The notes: generated by a model not told the origin, from the letters alone. Counted from the first letter of the stretch, positions 9,274 through 20,400 are shown. The stretch: 64,000 bases of DNA from Ruegeria atlantica (GCF_013033965.1 NZ_WQFE01000004.1:372001-436000), one strand, 5' to 3'. A program made the numbers and translations.

Positions 9274-10566
9274 ATGCACGACATCCGCGCCATTCGCGAA
9301 AACCCAGCCGCCTTCGACGCCGCACTTGCGCGCCGCGGGGACGCGCCGGTGTCGTCAGAATTGCTTAGGCTGGACGAAAGCCGCCGGGCCAAGATTCTGG
9401 CTGCAGAGACAGCTCAAGCGGAACAGAACAAGGCCAGCAAAGAAGTCGGTGCCGCCAAGGCCCGTGGTGACGAGGAAGAATTCCAGCGCCTGCGCGCGCT
9501 TGTGGCTGAGAAAAAAGCCGAGATCGCCCGGATGCAAAATGAGGCCAAGGATCTGGACGCGCTGCTGTCCGATCAGTTGATCCGTATCGCGAACCTGCCG
9601 GCCGATGATGTGCCCGAAGGTGCGGACGAGAACGATAATGTCGAAGTCAACCGCTGGGGCACTCCCAGCCCGCGCAACTTTGAACCCAAAGAACATTTTG
9701 AAATCGAAGCCGTTCAAAACGGCATGGATTTTGAAACGGCCGCCAAGCTGTCCGGCTCGCGTTTTGTGCTGCTGTCCGGCGGAGTTGCCCGCATTCACCG
9801 AGCATTGGCGCAATTTATGCTGGACACGCATATCAACGAGAACGAACTGACAGAGGTGAACGGCCCGGTTCTGGTTCTGTCCGAGATGATGCAGGGCACC
9901 GGCCAATTGCCGAAGTTCGGCGAGGACAGCTATCAAACCCGCGAGGGCTGGTGGTTGATCCCGACCTCCGAGGTGTCGCTGACCAATATCGTCAACGACA
10001 CGATGATTGAGGAAAGCTACCTGCCCCGGCGCTACACCGCGCATTCGCTGTGCTTCCGGTCCGAAGCCGGATCGGCTGGCAGGGACACGCGTGGTATGTT
10101 GCGCCAGCACCAGTTCGAAAAGGTCGAGATGGTCTCGGTCACGCATCCCGACAAGTCGGATGACGAACAGAAACGCATGTTGCGCTGTGCCGAGGGCATT
10201 TTGGAAAAGCTGGGCATTCCCTATCGCACCGTCGTTCTGTGCACCGGCGACATGGGTTTTGGTGCACGACGGACCTTTGATATCGAAGCGTGGCTTCCGG
10301 GTCAGGACACGTATCGAGAGATCAGCTCGGTCTCGACCTGTGGTGATTTCCAGGCGCGCCGCATGAATGCGCGGTTCCGGCCCGAAGCTGGCGGCAAGCC
10401 GGAATATGTTCACACGCTGAACGGATCGGGTCTGGCCGTAGGGCGTTGCCTGATCGCCGTGTTGGAAAACGGCCAGAACGCAGATGGCACCGTCACCCTG
10501 CCTGAGGTTCTCGCTCCCTATCTGGGCGGCAAGCTGACGCTTCAACTGGACGGCACGCTGGCATAA
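9274..10566 (+). CDS. serS: Seryl-tRNA synthetase
   Basis: The class II synthetase that charges tRNA-Ser and tRNA-Sec, 430 residues. The N-terminal antiparallel coiled coil (about residues 30-100) that grips the long variable arm is clear. Motif 2 is [20 protein letters not shown] and motif 3 includes [17 protein letters not shown]. The start [15 protein letters not shown] is the canonical bacterial SerS beginning. It stands alone, followed by a terminator that overlaps the convergent downstream gene. Confidence 0.98.
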   Translation: MHDIRAIRENPAAFDAALARRGDAPVSSELLRLDESRRAKILAAETAQAEQNKASKEVGAAKARGDEEEFQRLRALVAEKKAEIARMQNEAKDLDALLSDQLIRIANLPADDVPEGADENDNVEVNRWGTPSPRNFEPKEHFEIEAVQNGMDFETAAKLSGSRFVLLSGGVARIHRALAQFMLDTHINENELTEVNGPVLVLSEMMQGTGQLPKFGEDSYQTREGWWLIPTSEVSLTNIVNDTMIEESYLPRRYTAHSLCFRSEAGSAGRDTRGMLRQHQFEKVEMVSVTHPDKSDDEQKRMLRCAEGILEKLGIPYRTVVLCTGDMGFGARRTFDIEAWLPGQDTYREISSVSTCGDFQARRMNARFRPEAGGKPEYVHTLNGSGLAVGRCLIAVLENGQNADGTVTLPEVLAPYLGGKLTLQLDGTLA

Positions 10567-10606
10567 GATAACCGGCATCCCGTAGGCAGCCGATCTGAGA
10601 ACAAGC

Positions 10607-10640
10607 AAGGCGGAGAAGTTTACTTCTTCGCCTTTTTCTT
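10607..10640 (+). terminator. Terminator of serS, overlapping the 3' end of the convergent gene
   Basis: AAGGCGGAGAAG at 10607-10618 pairs with CTTCTTCGCCTT at 10623-10634 (one G-T pair), followed by a T-rich tract. The right arm is coding sequence for the lysine-rich tail of the opposing gene, so one stretch serves both purposes. Confidence 0.65.
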
Positions 10641-11228
10641 ATCCTTTTTCTTGTCTTTCTTTTTGTCTTTTTTCTTGTCCGCTTTGTCGGCTTTTTTCTT
10701 TTTGTCTTTCTTCTTATCCTTCTTCGCCTTGGCCTTCACCTTGTCCTTGGCTTTCGAGAACACGGCTTCCATTTCCTGAAGTTTCTTGGCGGCCTTTTCA
10801 GCCTTGGCTTTGGCCTTTGCCTTCTTCTTAGCCTTGGCTGCAGCAATTTCAGCAGCGGCTTTCTCCTCGGCCGCTTTGCGTGCAGCCTCTTCCGCGCGTT
10901 TCTCAGCGGCAGCGGCAGCAATGGTCTTTCGGGCCGCTGGTCGGCGCGTCGCGGGTTTTCTGGCGGGCGCACGGCGCGTTGCAGGTTTTGTCGCAGTGCG
11001 CTTGGCAGCAGGCTTGGCCGCTGCGGGTTTTGGTGCTGCTGGCTTCGCCGCAGTCGCCTCTTTCGCGGCTGCGATCAGAACAACTGCACGGGCTTCACCG
11101 ATACGCGGGACTTTGATCAGAGCAGCGGGGGTTGCCTTGGCAACGGCCTCGGCGGTTTTGAAACCATTGGCAGCCAAAGACTTTCCAAGCCCCTCTCCGA
11201 CGCCTTTTATTGCGGTCACTGCGGTCAT
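10620..11228 (-). CDS. Helix-hairpin-helix protein with histone-H1-like lysine/alanine tail
   Basis: A 202-residue basic protein. Residues 1-58 form a helix-hairpin-helix pair (KGVGEGLGKSLAANGF and IKVPRIGEARAVVLI), a fold that binds DNA non-specifically. Residues 60-110 are rich in Ala-Lys-Pro and RRP/RKP blocks as in histone H1 C-terminal tails; residues 110-165 are an Ala-Glu-Lys helix; the last 40 residues are almost only Lys and Asp as repeated DKKK. ATG 11228 was chosen over the longer frame because AGGA precedes it and the domain begins there. A nucleoid-associated role is inferred, not shown. Confidence 0.75.
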   Translation of the reverse strand: MTAVTAIKGVGEGLGKSLAANGFKTAEAVAKATPAALIKVPRIGEARAVVLIAAAKEATAAKPAAPKPAAAKPAAKRTATKPATRRAPARKPATRRPAARKTIAAAAAEKRAEEAARKAAEEKAAAEIAAAKAKKKAKAKAKAEKAAKKLQEMEAVFSKAKDKVKAKAKKDKKKDKKKKADKADKKKDKKKDKKKDKKKAKK

Positions 11229-11319
11229 TCTTTGTCCTTTCCGATTTTCCCTGCATTTTCGTATGTATAGCAGAAATTCTTTCTCACAAGTCGGTACCCG
11301 AAGATGCAGGTCAATTGCG

Positions 11320-12306
11320 TCAGTTGCTGTGGGCAAGGCTGCCTGGGTGGTCCTTTCGAGGAAACGGCACCAGCCGCTTGGCGTCTTCATCCCACAGTTT
11401 CAGGGTCAAGGCCGCGACTGCTTCGGGGAACTTGATCCGGCGCGGTGTGAATTCAGGCGGCAAGTTGTAATGGCACGCGCGCAGCCGATAGGACGGAATG
11501 CGCGCATTGAAATGGTGGATATCGTGCAGGGTGATACAGGCGACCGCATTGTCGAACCACCATCCGAAATCCAGCGCCGATGACCCTTGAAGTGCGGCCA
11601 GTTGCGGGTCCAGATCCGGACGAACATCCCAGTACGTGTCCTCGAAATTGTGTTGGAGATAGACCAGAAACACACCCAGCATCCCGCCCAGCAGTGAAAA
11701 CACAAGCCAGACCAGAATACCTGTGGTCCCCGTGATCAAGTACAGCAGGCCAAGAAAGACGATGATCGACAGGTTGTGCAGCAACACGCCCTTCACACCA
11801 AACCGCACCGTGTTCTTAGGCCACCGGTAACGAATAAAGTAGGTAAACAGCGCCCCGATTGGGACCAGGATGAATGGATTGCGATAAAGCCTGTAAAACA
11901 GCCGTGTTTTCCAATCGGCCTGGTTCCATTCCCGCAGGGTCATCGTATGGATTTCACCCGTCTCGCGATGTTCAAGATTGCCGATGCCCGCGTGGTGCAG
12001 GTTGTGATTCTGTTTCATCACCTCAAACGGAGCAAACGTGAACGGCGAAAGTCCGTGCCCCGCCCACTCGTTTTGGCGACGTGTCTCAAACAGCGAGTGA
12101 TGCCCGCAATCGTGCTGAAGCACGTAAAGGCGCACCGCCGAAAAGGCGAAGACGATTCCGGCGGGGATCATGACATACCAGCGATCCACAAAGGCGATCG
12201 CCAATGCTAGCGACGTAAAATACACCGCAAAGGTCCCAAAATAGCTTAGCGCGGCCAATCTGTTGTCCTGAACCGCGTATTGCCGTGTGTATTCCCTCAG
12301 ATCCAT
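11320..12306 (-). CDS. Membrane fatty acid desaturase
   Basis: A di-iron membrane desaturase of 328 residues that should introduce double bonds into acyl chains. The three histidine boxes are intact: HDCGHH (about 65-70), HNLHH (101-105) and HDIHH (261-265), separated by four hydrophobic segments. ATG 12306 was taken as the start, preceded by GGGGAG; a TTG at 12387 would add 27 residues without recognisable domain sequence. The regiospecificity cannot be read from the sequence. It stands between the HhH gene and der, all on the minus strand, but with a 163-base gap to der it probably has its own promoter. Confidence 0.88.
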   Translation of the reverse strand: MDLREYTRQYAVQDNRLAALSYFGTFAVYFTSLALAIAFVDRWYVMIPAGIVFAFSAVRLYVLQHDCGHHSLFETRRQNEWAGHGLSPFTFAPFEVMKQNHNLHHAGIGNLEHRETGEIHTMTLREWNQADWKTRLFYRLYRNPFILVPIGALFTYFIRYRWPKNTVRFGVKGVLLHNLSIIVFLGLLYLITGTTGILVWLVFSLLGGMLGVFLVYLQHNFEDTYWDVRPDLDPQLAALQGSSALDFGWWFDNAVACITLHDIHHFNARIPSYRLRACHYNLPPEFTPRRIKFPEAVAALTLKLWDEDAKRLVPFPRKDHPGSLAHSN

Positions 12307-12397
12307 CCAGCCGCTCCCCACGTTGGTCAGGTCCAATGGTTGTAAAAAACTAGTGCGGATGCTCCGCGTGAAATAACGCGCGCTCAAAACAGATGCA

Positions 12398-12415
12398 CGC
12401 TAGTGAATGCTAGCG
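12398..12415. promoter_or_regulatory. Short inverted repeat upstream of the desaturase
   Basis: CGCTAG (12398-12403) and CTAGCG (12410-12415) form a perfect inverted repeat with a six-base spacer, about 95 bases upstream of the chosen desaturase start. It could be an operator for membrane-lipid regulation, but a 6-bp arm may be chance. Confidence 0.25.
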
Positions 12416-12469
12416 CGGGGAATTCGGGCTGTCACGCCCCTCAGCCGAAAATGCTGAAAATTGGCGTAG

Positions 12470-13933
12470 TTACGCGCGACCCTTGAGATGTTTGGCCAAA
12501 GCGCCCGCGTTTTTCTTGCGGCGTCCCTTGTAGGGATTCTTGTCCCCCTGTCCGCGTAATGTCAGGCGGATCGGGGTACCGGGCATGTCAAAGTCTTCGC
12601 GCAGGCCATTGACCAGATACCGTGTATAGCTGGCTGGCATCTTGTCGGGGTGCGAACACATGACCACGAATCCAGGTGGGCGTGTCTTGGCCTGAGTCAT
12701 ATAGCGCAATTTGATCCGTCGGCCTTGCGGCGCTGGTGGCGGGTGCTGTTCCAGCATCGCCGTCAGCCAGCGGTTCAACGCGGCTGTCGGGACCCGGCGG
12801 TTCCAAATGTCATGGGCACGCAGGATGGCAGCGCGCAAACGCTCAAGCCCCCTTCCCGTTTTAGCAGACACGGTAATCAAAGGCGCGCCGCGCAATTGCG
12901 GCAGCAGGCGTTCGAACGACTCTTTCAGGTCGCGCAGCTTTTCCTGTTTGTCTTCTTCGATGTCCCACTTGTTGATGGCGACAACGACAGCACGGCCCTC
13001 ACGCTCTGCCAGATCGGCGATACGCAAGTCCTGCTGTTCGAACGGGATGGCTGCGTCCAACAACACGACCACTACCTCGGCAAATTTAACGGCGCGCAGC
13101 CCGTCCGAGACCGAAAGCTTCTCAAGCTTCTCCTGCACCTTGGCTTTTTTGCGCATGCCGGCCGTATCAAAGATACGCATCGGCGTGCTATCCCCGTCCG
13201 GGTCGGTCCAGTCGACGCGCAAACTGATAGCATCGCGTGTAATACCGGCCTCAGGGCCGGTCAGAAGACGATCTTCGCCAATGATCTTGTTGATCAACGT
13301 GGATTTACCAGCGTTCGGACGACCCACAACGGCCACCTGCAGCGGTTTCGCGGCAGTGATCAGAGGCGTTTCGCCCTCACCGTCCTCATCCAGTTCAATA
13401 TCGGTTTCCGGCGCATCCTCGACCGCCTGTTCTTCGGCGGCATCGGCCAACGGCATCAGCTGGGAATACAGATCGGTCATCCCCTCGCCGTGTTCGCCCG
13501 AAAGACGCACCGGCTCACCCAACCCTAGATTGTAGGCTTCAAGAACACCCGCATCCGCCGCATTACCCTCGGCCTTGTTGGCAGCAAGGATCACGTGTTT
13601 GGAGCGCTTACGCAGAATCTCGGCAAACATCTCATCGGTCGGAGTAACGCCAACGCGCGCGTCGATCATGAACAGGCAGACGTCGGCCATGTCCACCGCA
13701 CGCTCAGTCAGGCGGCGCATTCGGCCCTGAAGGCTGTCGTCGGTCGCATCTTCCAGACCAGCCGTGTCGATCACGGTAAAGCGCAGATCACCCAAGCGCC
13801 CTTGGCCTTCGCGCAAGTCGCGCGTCACGCCGGGCTGGTCGTCGACCAAAGCCAGACGCTTGCCCACAAGGCGATTAAACAGGGTGGATTTGCCCACATT
13901 CGGGCGCCCCACGATGGCGAGGGTCAGCGACAT
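12470..13933 (-). CDS. der: Ribosome-associated GTPase Der (EngA)
   Basis: An essential GTPase for 50S subunit assembly, 487 residues, with two tandem G domains and a C-terminal KH-like domain. The P-loops are GRPNVGKST near the N-terminus and GRPNAGKST near residue 210, each with its NKxD motif (NKAE and NKWD). The second domain is separated by an acidic linker (about 175-200), usual for Der. A TTG at 13944-13942 would add three residues; ATG 13933 begins the conserved [12 protein letters not shown]. It is the last gene of the yfgM-like, bamB, der cluster. Confidence 0.97.
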   Translation of the reverse strand: MSLTLAIVGRPNVGKSTLFNRLVGKRLALVDDQPGVTRDLREGQGRLGDLRFTVIDTAGLEDATDDSLQGRMRRLTERAVDMADVCLFMIDARVGVTPTDEMFAEILRKRSKHVILAANKAEGNAADAGVLEAYNLGLGEPVRLSGEHGEGMTDLYSQLMPLADAAEEQAVEDAPETDIELDEDGEGETPLITAAKPLQVAVVGRPNAGKSTLINKIIGEDRLLTGPEAGITRDAISLRVDWTDPDGDSTPMRIFDTAGMRKKAKVQEKLEKLSVSDGLRAVKFAEVVVVLLDAAIPFEQQDLRIADLAEREGRAVVVAINKWDIEEDKQEKLRDLKESFERLLPQLRGAPLITVSAKTGRGLERLRAAILRAHDIWNRRVPTAALNRWLTAMLEQHPPPAPQGRRIKLRYMTQAKTRPPGFVVMCSHPDKMPASYTRYLVNGLREDFDMPGTPIRLTLRGQGDKNPYKGRRKKNAGALAKHLKGRA

Positions 13934-13981
13934 GATACTCAACTTTCAAGACTCAGACGCGCCCTTTAGCGCATCTTGTGG

Positions 13982-15304
13982 TCAACGGAAAGCGTGCAAA
14001 TCACCTTTGGTCGACACGACGTAAAGGGTCTGACCCGCTACGACCGGCGCCGTCGTCGCGCCACCGGGCACTTCAACACGATTCACCAGTGTTCCGTCAA
14101 CTGGGTTGAAGAACCGAATATAGCCGTCATTCGAGGTAACAACGATGCGCCCACCCGCCATGATCGGACCATAATGCGCGTAAATCGGGCCACGGCGGTT
14201 CGGCTTGTCTTTGACAAATCCCGGCAGGTCCTGCGCCCAAACGATCACACCAGTGGCCGCGTCTAACCGCACTAGCTGACTACGGTCACTGATCAGGAAA
14301 ATGCTGTTGCCAGCGGCCCAGACCGTATCCACAGCCCCTTCGTCTGCAGTCCAGATCCGATCGCCGGAATTGGCATCGAACGCAACGGTTCGACCCGAAT
14401 GGTTGCCGATATAAATCGTGTCGCCGACTGCCATCGGTCCGCCGGTTACATCGACGATCTGAGCCGCCGCGCGTCCGCGACGCCCCCCGGCCACTGACGC
14501 ATTCCAGCGGCGAATACCGCCCCGGCGAAACGTCGCCGCAATATCACCCGAGCCAAATGCGAAGACGGAAAAATCTGAAGCAATCACCGGTGCGGGCGCG
14601 CCAAGAACGTTTCCGACACTAGGGGTGCCTTGAATTTGCCAGGCTATGCGACCGTCCTTGGTATTGACCGCCCAACCGGTTTCGTCACCGGCCACCAGAT
14701 AAAGCAACCCGTTGCTGACCAAAGGTGCTCCGCTGCCCGTCGCGTTCAGCTTCTTCTGCCACCGAACTGCACCGGTTTTGGCATCCAGCGCCGTCAACCG
14801 ACCAAAACCGGAAGATACATAAAGCACGCCATTATCATAGGCCATTCCACCGCCGGTGGCATCCGAGTCGCCGTCATTTGGGGGGATGAGATCGGTGTCC
14901 CAAACGACCTGCCCTTGCGGCGACACAGCAGACACCGTTGCCCCCGCATCCAGCGTATAGATCAATCCACCCGCGACAACGGGTTCGGCCGTGATCCGCT
15001 GCCTGCGCGAGTCACCCTGCCCAATTGACGTGGACCAGATACGCTGCGGCGCAGCTCGCAACTGTGCATTGGTTGTCCGGAACGCAGCCGTGCCTGCACT
15101 TTGCGGCCAGCTTGCGTTGGCTTTTTGCCCCGGCAAGCTGATCGGTTTCGATCCGCGAGTTTCCACCGTTTCGGTATCGGCGGCAGGACGGATATCTTCA
15201 CGCGGCCCCGGCAAAATGACTTCAGGTTCGCGGCAAGCGGCGACCATGGTCAGGGAAAGGGCTGCCATCGGCAATCCAATACGGGAGAATAGACTTGCTA
15301 CCAT
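13982..15304 (-). CDS. bamB: Outer membrane assembly lipoprotein BamB (PQQ-repeat)
   Basis: A 440-residue lipoprotein with a signal peptide ending in the lipobox VAAC (lipidated Cys24) and a beta-propeller built from PQQ-like repeats (for example TLDAGATVSAVSPQGQVVW and LTALDAKTGAVRWQ). BamB scaffolds BamA during beta-barrel insertion in the outer membrane. The position between a YfgM-like gene and der repeats the arrangement known from gammaproteobacteria and supports BamB over a generic PQQ dehydrogenase, which it lacks the catalytic features of. Confidence 0.9.
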   Translation of the reverse strand: MVASLFSRIGLPMAALSLTMVAACREPEVILPGPREDIRPAADTETVETRGSKPISLPGQKANASWPQSAGTAAFRTTNAQLRAAPQRIWSTSIGQGDSRRQRITAEPVVAGGLIYTLDAGATVSAVSPQGQVVWDTDLIPPNDGDSDATGGGMAYDNGVLYVSSGFGRLTALDAKTGAVRWQKKLNATGSGAPLVSNGLLYLVAGDETGWAVNTKDGRIAWQIQGTPSVGNVLGAPAPVIASDFSVFAFGSGDIAATFRRGGIRRWNASVAGGRRGRAAAQIVDVTGGPMAVGDTIYIGNHSGRTVAFDANSGDRIWTADEGAVDTVWAAGNSIFLISDRSQLVRLDAATGVIVWAQDLPGFVKDKPNRRGPIYAHYGPIMAGGRIVVTSNDGYIRFFNPVDGTLVNRVEVPGGATTAPVVAGQTLYVVSTKGDLHAFR

Positions 15305-15346
15305 GATATTCCGAACTCGCCTGTGAATTTTTTTGCCACCACCGGA

Positions 15347-16018
15347 TCAGCCCTGCTGGGCTACCAATGGCTCTGGTTCGCCACCCAGTGCTATGATCAG
15401 CTGAGCCGCACGTTGCTGCAAATCCACGCCAACCTCTGCATCCTGACGTAAGGCTTGAAGCCGCGTGATGGCCGCATCGACATCGCCCTCGGACACATCA
15501 ATCAGGGCCAACTGTTCCTCGGCCAACAACCGCAGCGGTGCGCCCGGCGCAGCCAGCGCCTCGAGCTGAAGGCGGCGATCAGCGACCGGCAGAGTGTCGG
15601 TCTGAAGAAGCAGCGCTTTGAAAGCCGCGATAGCGCGGTAGATTTCCGGCAGATCGCCCTGGGACGCAATGGCATTCAGACTGGCGATCGCATCCTGTTC
15701 CGATCCGGCCTCAAGCTGAGAGGCCGACAACAGCATGTTGAGAACGGCATCCCCACCCGGCGATTGTGTTTCGACGGCGGCAAGGCTGGCTGCCCGGTCA
15801 CCCGACTCATTCTGCGAAAGCGCCGCCAGAATCGAGTCACCCAATTCTTGCGCCTGACTGGTTGCCCGCGACTTGCGAATCTCATTGAACGCAGCGCCGC
15901 CAACGATCAGGACAACTGCAAGCACGCCGACCCAACCCCATCTGCGTAGCAGCAGGAACAGACGGTCTCGGCGAACCTCTTCGGTCACCTCATCAATAAA
16001 ACTGTCGACGTCGCTCAT
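15347..16018 (-). CDS. YfgM-like tetratricopeptide membrane protein
   Basis: A 223-residue protein with a short cytoplasmic start, one membrane helix (about residues 28-46, WVGVLAVVLIVGGAAF) and a periplasmic alpha-helical repeat region. This matches the YfgM/ancillary SecYEG-associated family in shape and in gene order (yfgM, bamB, der). The start is MSDVDSFIDEV at 16018; the longer frame upstream carries no conserved sequence. Sequence identity to YfgM cannot be judged by eye, so the name is given by architecture and context. Confidence 0.75.
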   Translation of the reverse strand: MSDVDSFIDEVTEEVRRDRLFLLLRRWGWVGVLAVVLIVGGAAFNEIRKSRATSQAQELGDSILAALSQNESGDRAASLAAVETQSPGGDAVLNMLLSASQLEAGSEQDAIASLNAIASQGDLPEIYRAIAAFKALLLQTDTLPVADRRLQLEALAAPGAPLRLLAEEQLALIDVSEGDVDAAITRLQALRQDAEVGVDLQQRAAQLIIALGGEPEPLVAQQG

Positions 16019-16243
16019 CCCTGCCCTCCGGGGCTGCATCCTTGGTGTATGGCGCCATGTCATACCCCGGCACATTCGCCAAGCCAAGGGTCCGATTTCG
16101 CTCAATCCCGCTGAGGGCTTACACTCTTGTACAAAAAAATAAACCGAACTATTCAGTTTAGTGTGGAAAAGGTTCATAATCGTCCCCACTTTCTAGCATG
16201 ACCGCCAAAAAAACGTGGAAAAGAATTCTGGGAGTAGCCCTGC

Positions 16244-17476
16244 ATGCGATTGATTTCATTGGCAAACGCCGCTTTGGTGATTGTTGTTCTGTTTTTGTTG
16301 GTATTTGAACGAGACACCTTGTTCGCCTTTGCCGGGCGCGCGGAAGCCGAGGCCGGCCCTGACGCTGCCGGCGATTCCAACTCGGTCGCGGACACGGATC
16401 AGGCGACGATTGGCGTCGTTGCCGTTAGGTCAATTGCACGCGAAATTGACAGCGCCGTGCTATTGCGGGGCCAGACCAAGGCCAATCGACAGGTCGAAGT
16501 TCTGGCCGAAACTACATCCACTGTCATCTCGGAACCCAAACGCAAAGGCACATTCGTGGAAGCGGGCGATATCCTGTGCGAGCTTGACCCAGGCACCCGC
16601 CCCGCCAGCCTGGCCGAAGCCAAAGCCGCCAAGTTGGAGGCCCAAAGCCGTATCCCAGAAGCCGAGGCGCGTCTGGATGAAGCGCATGCGCGTGTCGCTG
16701 AGGCCGAGATCAACCTGACGGCCGCGAATAAACTGTCCGAGACCGGGTTCGGGTCGGAAACACGCAGAATCTCCAGCGAGGCGGCCATGAGGACCGCAGA
16801 GGCCGGCATCAAAACCGCCGAAGCAGGTCTTGAGGCCACCCGCGCCGGGATCGAAGCCGCAACGGCCGAGGTCAAAGCTGCGCAACGCGAGATTGACCGC
16901 CAGACCATCGAAGCCCCCTTCAAAGGGCTGCTGGAAAGCGACACAGCCGAATTGGGCAGCCTGATGCAGCCCGGCTCGCTCTGCGCAACCGTCATCCAAT
17001 TGAATCCGATCAAACTGGTTGGGTTTGTACCTGAAACCGAGGTGAACCGGATCATTGTCGGGTCCGAGGCCACCGCGCAACTGGTTACTGGTTTGCAGGT
17101 CGCAGGTCGTGTGACATTTCTGAGCCGTTCGGCGGATGAAACAACCCGTACCTTTGAGGTTGAAATCACGGTTCCAAACCCGGAACTGGCCATTCGCGAC
17201 GGCCAAACCGCCGACATCCGCATCTCGGCCGCTGGGGCCAAGGCGCATTTCCTGCCGCAATCGGCACTGACCCTGAACAATAATGGCCAGCTCGGTGTTC
17301 GCACCATCGGCCAAAGCAACGTGGTCGATTTCCAACCCGTCGTTCTGCTGCGCGACACCGCCGAGGGAGTTTGGGTTAGCGGCCTGCCGGAAACTGCGGA
17401 CATCATAATCGTCGGGCAAGAGTTCGTGACCCGCGGCGTCACAGTCGAACCCACATATCGGGAAGCAGCAAAATGA
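16244..17476 (+). CDS. RND efflux membrane fusion protein
   Basis: The periplasmic adaptor of a tripartite efflux pump, 410 residues. A single N-terminal membrane anchor (residues 5-21) leads to a lipoyl-like half (VEVLAETTSTVI), a long alpha-helical hairpin rich in Ala and Glu (about residues 120-220), the returning half EIDRQTIEAPFKG and beta-barrel domains. It overlaps the pump gene by four bases (ATGA), so both are made together. No outer-membrane channel gene is nearby; it presumably borrows a TolC elsewhere. Substrate is unknown. Confidence 0.92.
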   Translation: MRLISLANAALVIVVLFLLVFERDTLFAFAGRAEAEAGPDAAGDSNSVADTDQATIGVVAVRSIAREIDSAVLLRGQTKANRQVEVLAETTSTVISEPKRKGTFVEAGDILCELDPGTRPASLAEAKAAKLEAQSRIPEAEARLDEAHARVAEAEINLTAANKLSETGFGSETRRISSEAAMRTAEAGIKTAEAGLEATRAGIEAATAEVKAAQREIDRQTIEAPFKGLLESDTAELGSLMQPGSLCATVIQLNPIKLVGFVPETEVNRIIVGSEATAQLVTGLQVAGRVTFLSRSADETTRTFEVEITVPNPELAIRDGQTADIRISAAGAKAHFLPQSALTLNNNGQLGVRTIGQSNVVDFQPVVLLRDTAEGVWVSGLPETADIIIVGQEFVTRGVTVEPTYREAAK

Positions 17477-20400
17477 CCGGAATCGTCAGTTGGGCCGCCG
17501 GCCGGGCCAGAATGGTTCTGGCCTTCATCGCCATCTCATTGGTGGTGGGCGGGTTTGCCTATGTCGGCCTGCCCAAAGAAGGCGAGCCGGATATCGAAAT
17601 CCCTGCCCTGTTTGTCTCGGTCCAGTTTCCGGGCATTTCTGCCGAGGACTCGGAAAACCTGTTGGTCAAACCAATGGAAACCGAGCTTGCCGACCTTGAT
17701 GGTCTGAAGGAAATGACGTCCACCGCTGCCGAAGGCTATGCCGGTGTGGCGTTGGAATTCGATTTCGGCTGGGACAAGACCGCGATCATGGCCGATGTGC
17801 GCGACGCAATGAACAGCGCGCAGGCTGAATTCCCCGAAGGCGCTGAACAGTATTCTCTGTTCGAGATCAATTTTTCAGAATTCCCCATCGTTATTGTCAA
17901 CCTGACCGGCGCGGTTCCGGAACGCACGATGGCCCGTGTTGCCAAAGACTTGCAGGACGACCTTGAGGCGATGGATTCGGTGCTCGAGGCTGGTATTGCG
18001 GGCAATCGAGACGAGATGCTTGAGGTGGTAATCGACCCTTTGCGCCTGGAGGCGTACAACGTCACAGCCGCTGAACTCATTAACGTTGTTCAGAACAACA
18101 ACCAGCTGATCGCGGCTGGCGAGGTTGAGACTGCGCAAGGCACATTCTCGGTCAAGATCCCCTCTTCCTTCAAAACAGCGCAGGATGTTTATGGCCTGCC
18201 GGTCAAGGTAAATGGTGACCGGGTCGTCACCTTGGGAGAGTTGGCGCAGATCAACTACACCTTTGAAGACCGCGAAGGGACCGCCCGTTTCAACGGCGAA
18301 CAGACTGTCGCGCTACAGGTGGTCAAGCGCAAGGGCTTTAACCTGATCGACACGGTTGAGGGCGTGAAACAGACCATCGCCGCCGCGCAGGCGAAATGGC
18401 CGCCCGAGATGCAGGCCGCTATTCAGCTGGGCACCTCAAACGACCAGAGCCGCATCGTGGGATCGATGGTCAGCCAGTTGGAAGGCTCGGTTCTGACCGC
18501 TATCGCGCTGGTGATGATCGTTGTTCTGGCCTCGCTTGGCACACGTGCCGCGCTGCTGGTCGGTTTTGCGATCCCGACCTCGTTCCTGCTGTGTTTCGCG
18601 TTCCTCGCCGTCATGGGTGTCAGCATTTCGAACATTGTGATGTTCGGTCTGATCCTTGCGGTCGGGATGCTGGTCGACGGGGCCATTGTCGTTGTGGAAT
18701 ACGCGGACAAACGCATCAAAGAGGGCGTCGGCCCGATGCACGCCTATGTCGAGGCGGCGCAGCGGATGTTTTGGCCGATTGTGTCGTCGACTGCCACTAC
18801 GCTTTGTGCCTTCCTGCCGATGCTCTTCTGGCCCGGCGTTCCGGGTGAGTTCATGGGCATGCTGCCTGTCACCCTGATCTTCGTTCTGTCGGCCTCGCTG
18901 ATCGTTGCGCTGATCTACCTGCCCGTCATGGGTGGTGTCTCGGGACGTCTCAGCCGGGTCTTTGACCGCACCTCCAACTGGCTGCGTGCGCGCACCCGTT
19001 GGTGGGTCCGCGCCGTCATGGTTCCGCCGTCGCTCTACCTGATTTTTCTGGGGGCGATGCAACTGCTGAACCCAGCCTACCTGCTGCCCGAAGGCGCATC
19101 CGGGGGCGTTCTGTTTGGCGCGTTTCTGTTCATCTTCGGTGCCTTTGCCGGATCGGTCACGCTGAGTGCTGCCAAGATCGAACGCGCGCCGGATCAGCAT
19201 GTGCATACAGCGCGTGAACACACGCCCTTTGGCTACGTTATCAAATTTCTGGTAGGCAACCCGATCATGCCGATTGTCTCGATTGGCGTCATTGGGTTTG
19301 CTGTCATGAGTGTCATGACCGCTTATGGGAACAACAACCGCGGCGTCGAATTCTTTGTCGAAAGCGAACCGGAACAGGCCACAGCCTATGTTCGGGCCCG
19401 CGGCAATATCTCGCTGGCGGAAAAGGACCAGATGGTTCTGGCCGCCGAAGAAATCATCAGCGCACATCCTGCGGTCGTTAACGTCTTTGCCTTTGCTGGT
19501 GAAGGCGGGTTGAACCAGAACAATGGCGGCGCGCAGGCTCCGGCCGATACCGTCGGTCGCGTTCAGTTCGAGATCATTCCGTGGGAAGATCGGCCCAACG
19601 TGTCTGAGCCAATCCTTGGTGGGTTGATCGACCGCGAAACGGTAGCACCGGACTATGACGGCGACTTTGTGCTGGATCAGTTGAACGCGGAACTGGCGCA
19701 GATCCCGGGCATCGTTGTCGAAATCCTGCCATTGGAACAGGGTCCGGCCTCGGCCAAGCCTGTTCACTTGCGTATCAAGGCGGACGGTTGGGAGGAGTTG
19801 ACCTCTGCCACGGTCACAGCCAGGGAAGTGTTCGAAGAAACTCCTGGCCTGATCAAGATCGAAGACACGCTGCCCCTGCCGGGTATCGACTGGCAGATTG
19901 ACGTGGACGTTGCAAAGGCGGGTCGGTTCGGTGCGGACGTAGCCACCGTCGGTGCAATGGTGCAGCTGGTCACGCGTGGGCTGCTGCTGGGCGAAATGCG
20001 GCCCGAGGGCGTGGATGAGGAAATCGAAATCCGTGTCCGCCTGCCCGATGCAGATCGGGTGCTTTCCACGCTGGACACGCTCAAGGTACGCACGCCTGAC
20101 GGTCTTGTGCCCCTGTCGAACTTTGTCACGCGCAAACCAGTGGCCAAACTGGCCGAAATCAACCGGATCAACCAACAGCGCTATTATGATGTGAAGGCGG
20201 ATGTGGAACCGGGCCTGAGCAAGGTTGTGACCGATGGCCCCGAGGGCACTGAACAACGGCTGGCAATCGTACGCGAAGTTGTAGACGGCGCGGAACCCAC
20301 CGGCGCGACCCTCACCGGCCCGACAGGCAGTATCTATGAGCTGGTTTCGCTGACAGGCGCGGAAAACGCCGACGTCTTGCGGGCGGATATCGAGTCCGGT

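Noticed and set aside
9355..10608. Minus-strand frame of 417 codons opposite serS
   Set aside because: Antisense shadow of serS with no recognisable domain.
10620..10740. Repeated CTTTTTC/GTCTTT tract resembling a tandem DNA repeat
   Set aside because: It is coding sequence for a Lys/Asp-rich protein tail with irregular units, not a CRISPR or satellite array.
18436..20256. Long minus-strand frame of 606 codons opposite the RND pump gene
   Set aside because: Composition and low-complexity His/Asp/Gln-rich translation are those of an antisense frame of a GC-rich gene; no domain, no start signal, and the plus-strand gene is certain.
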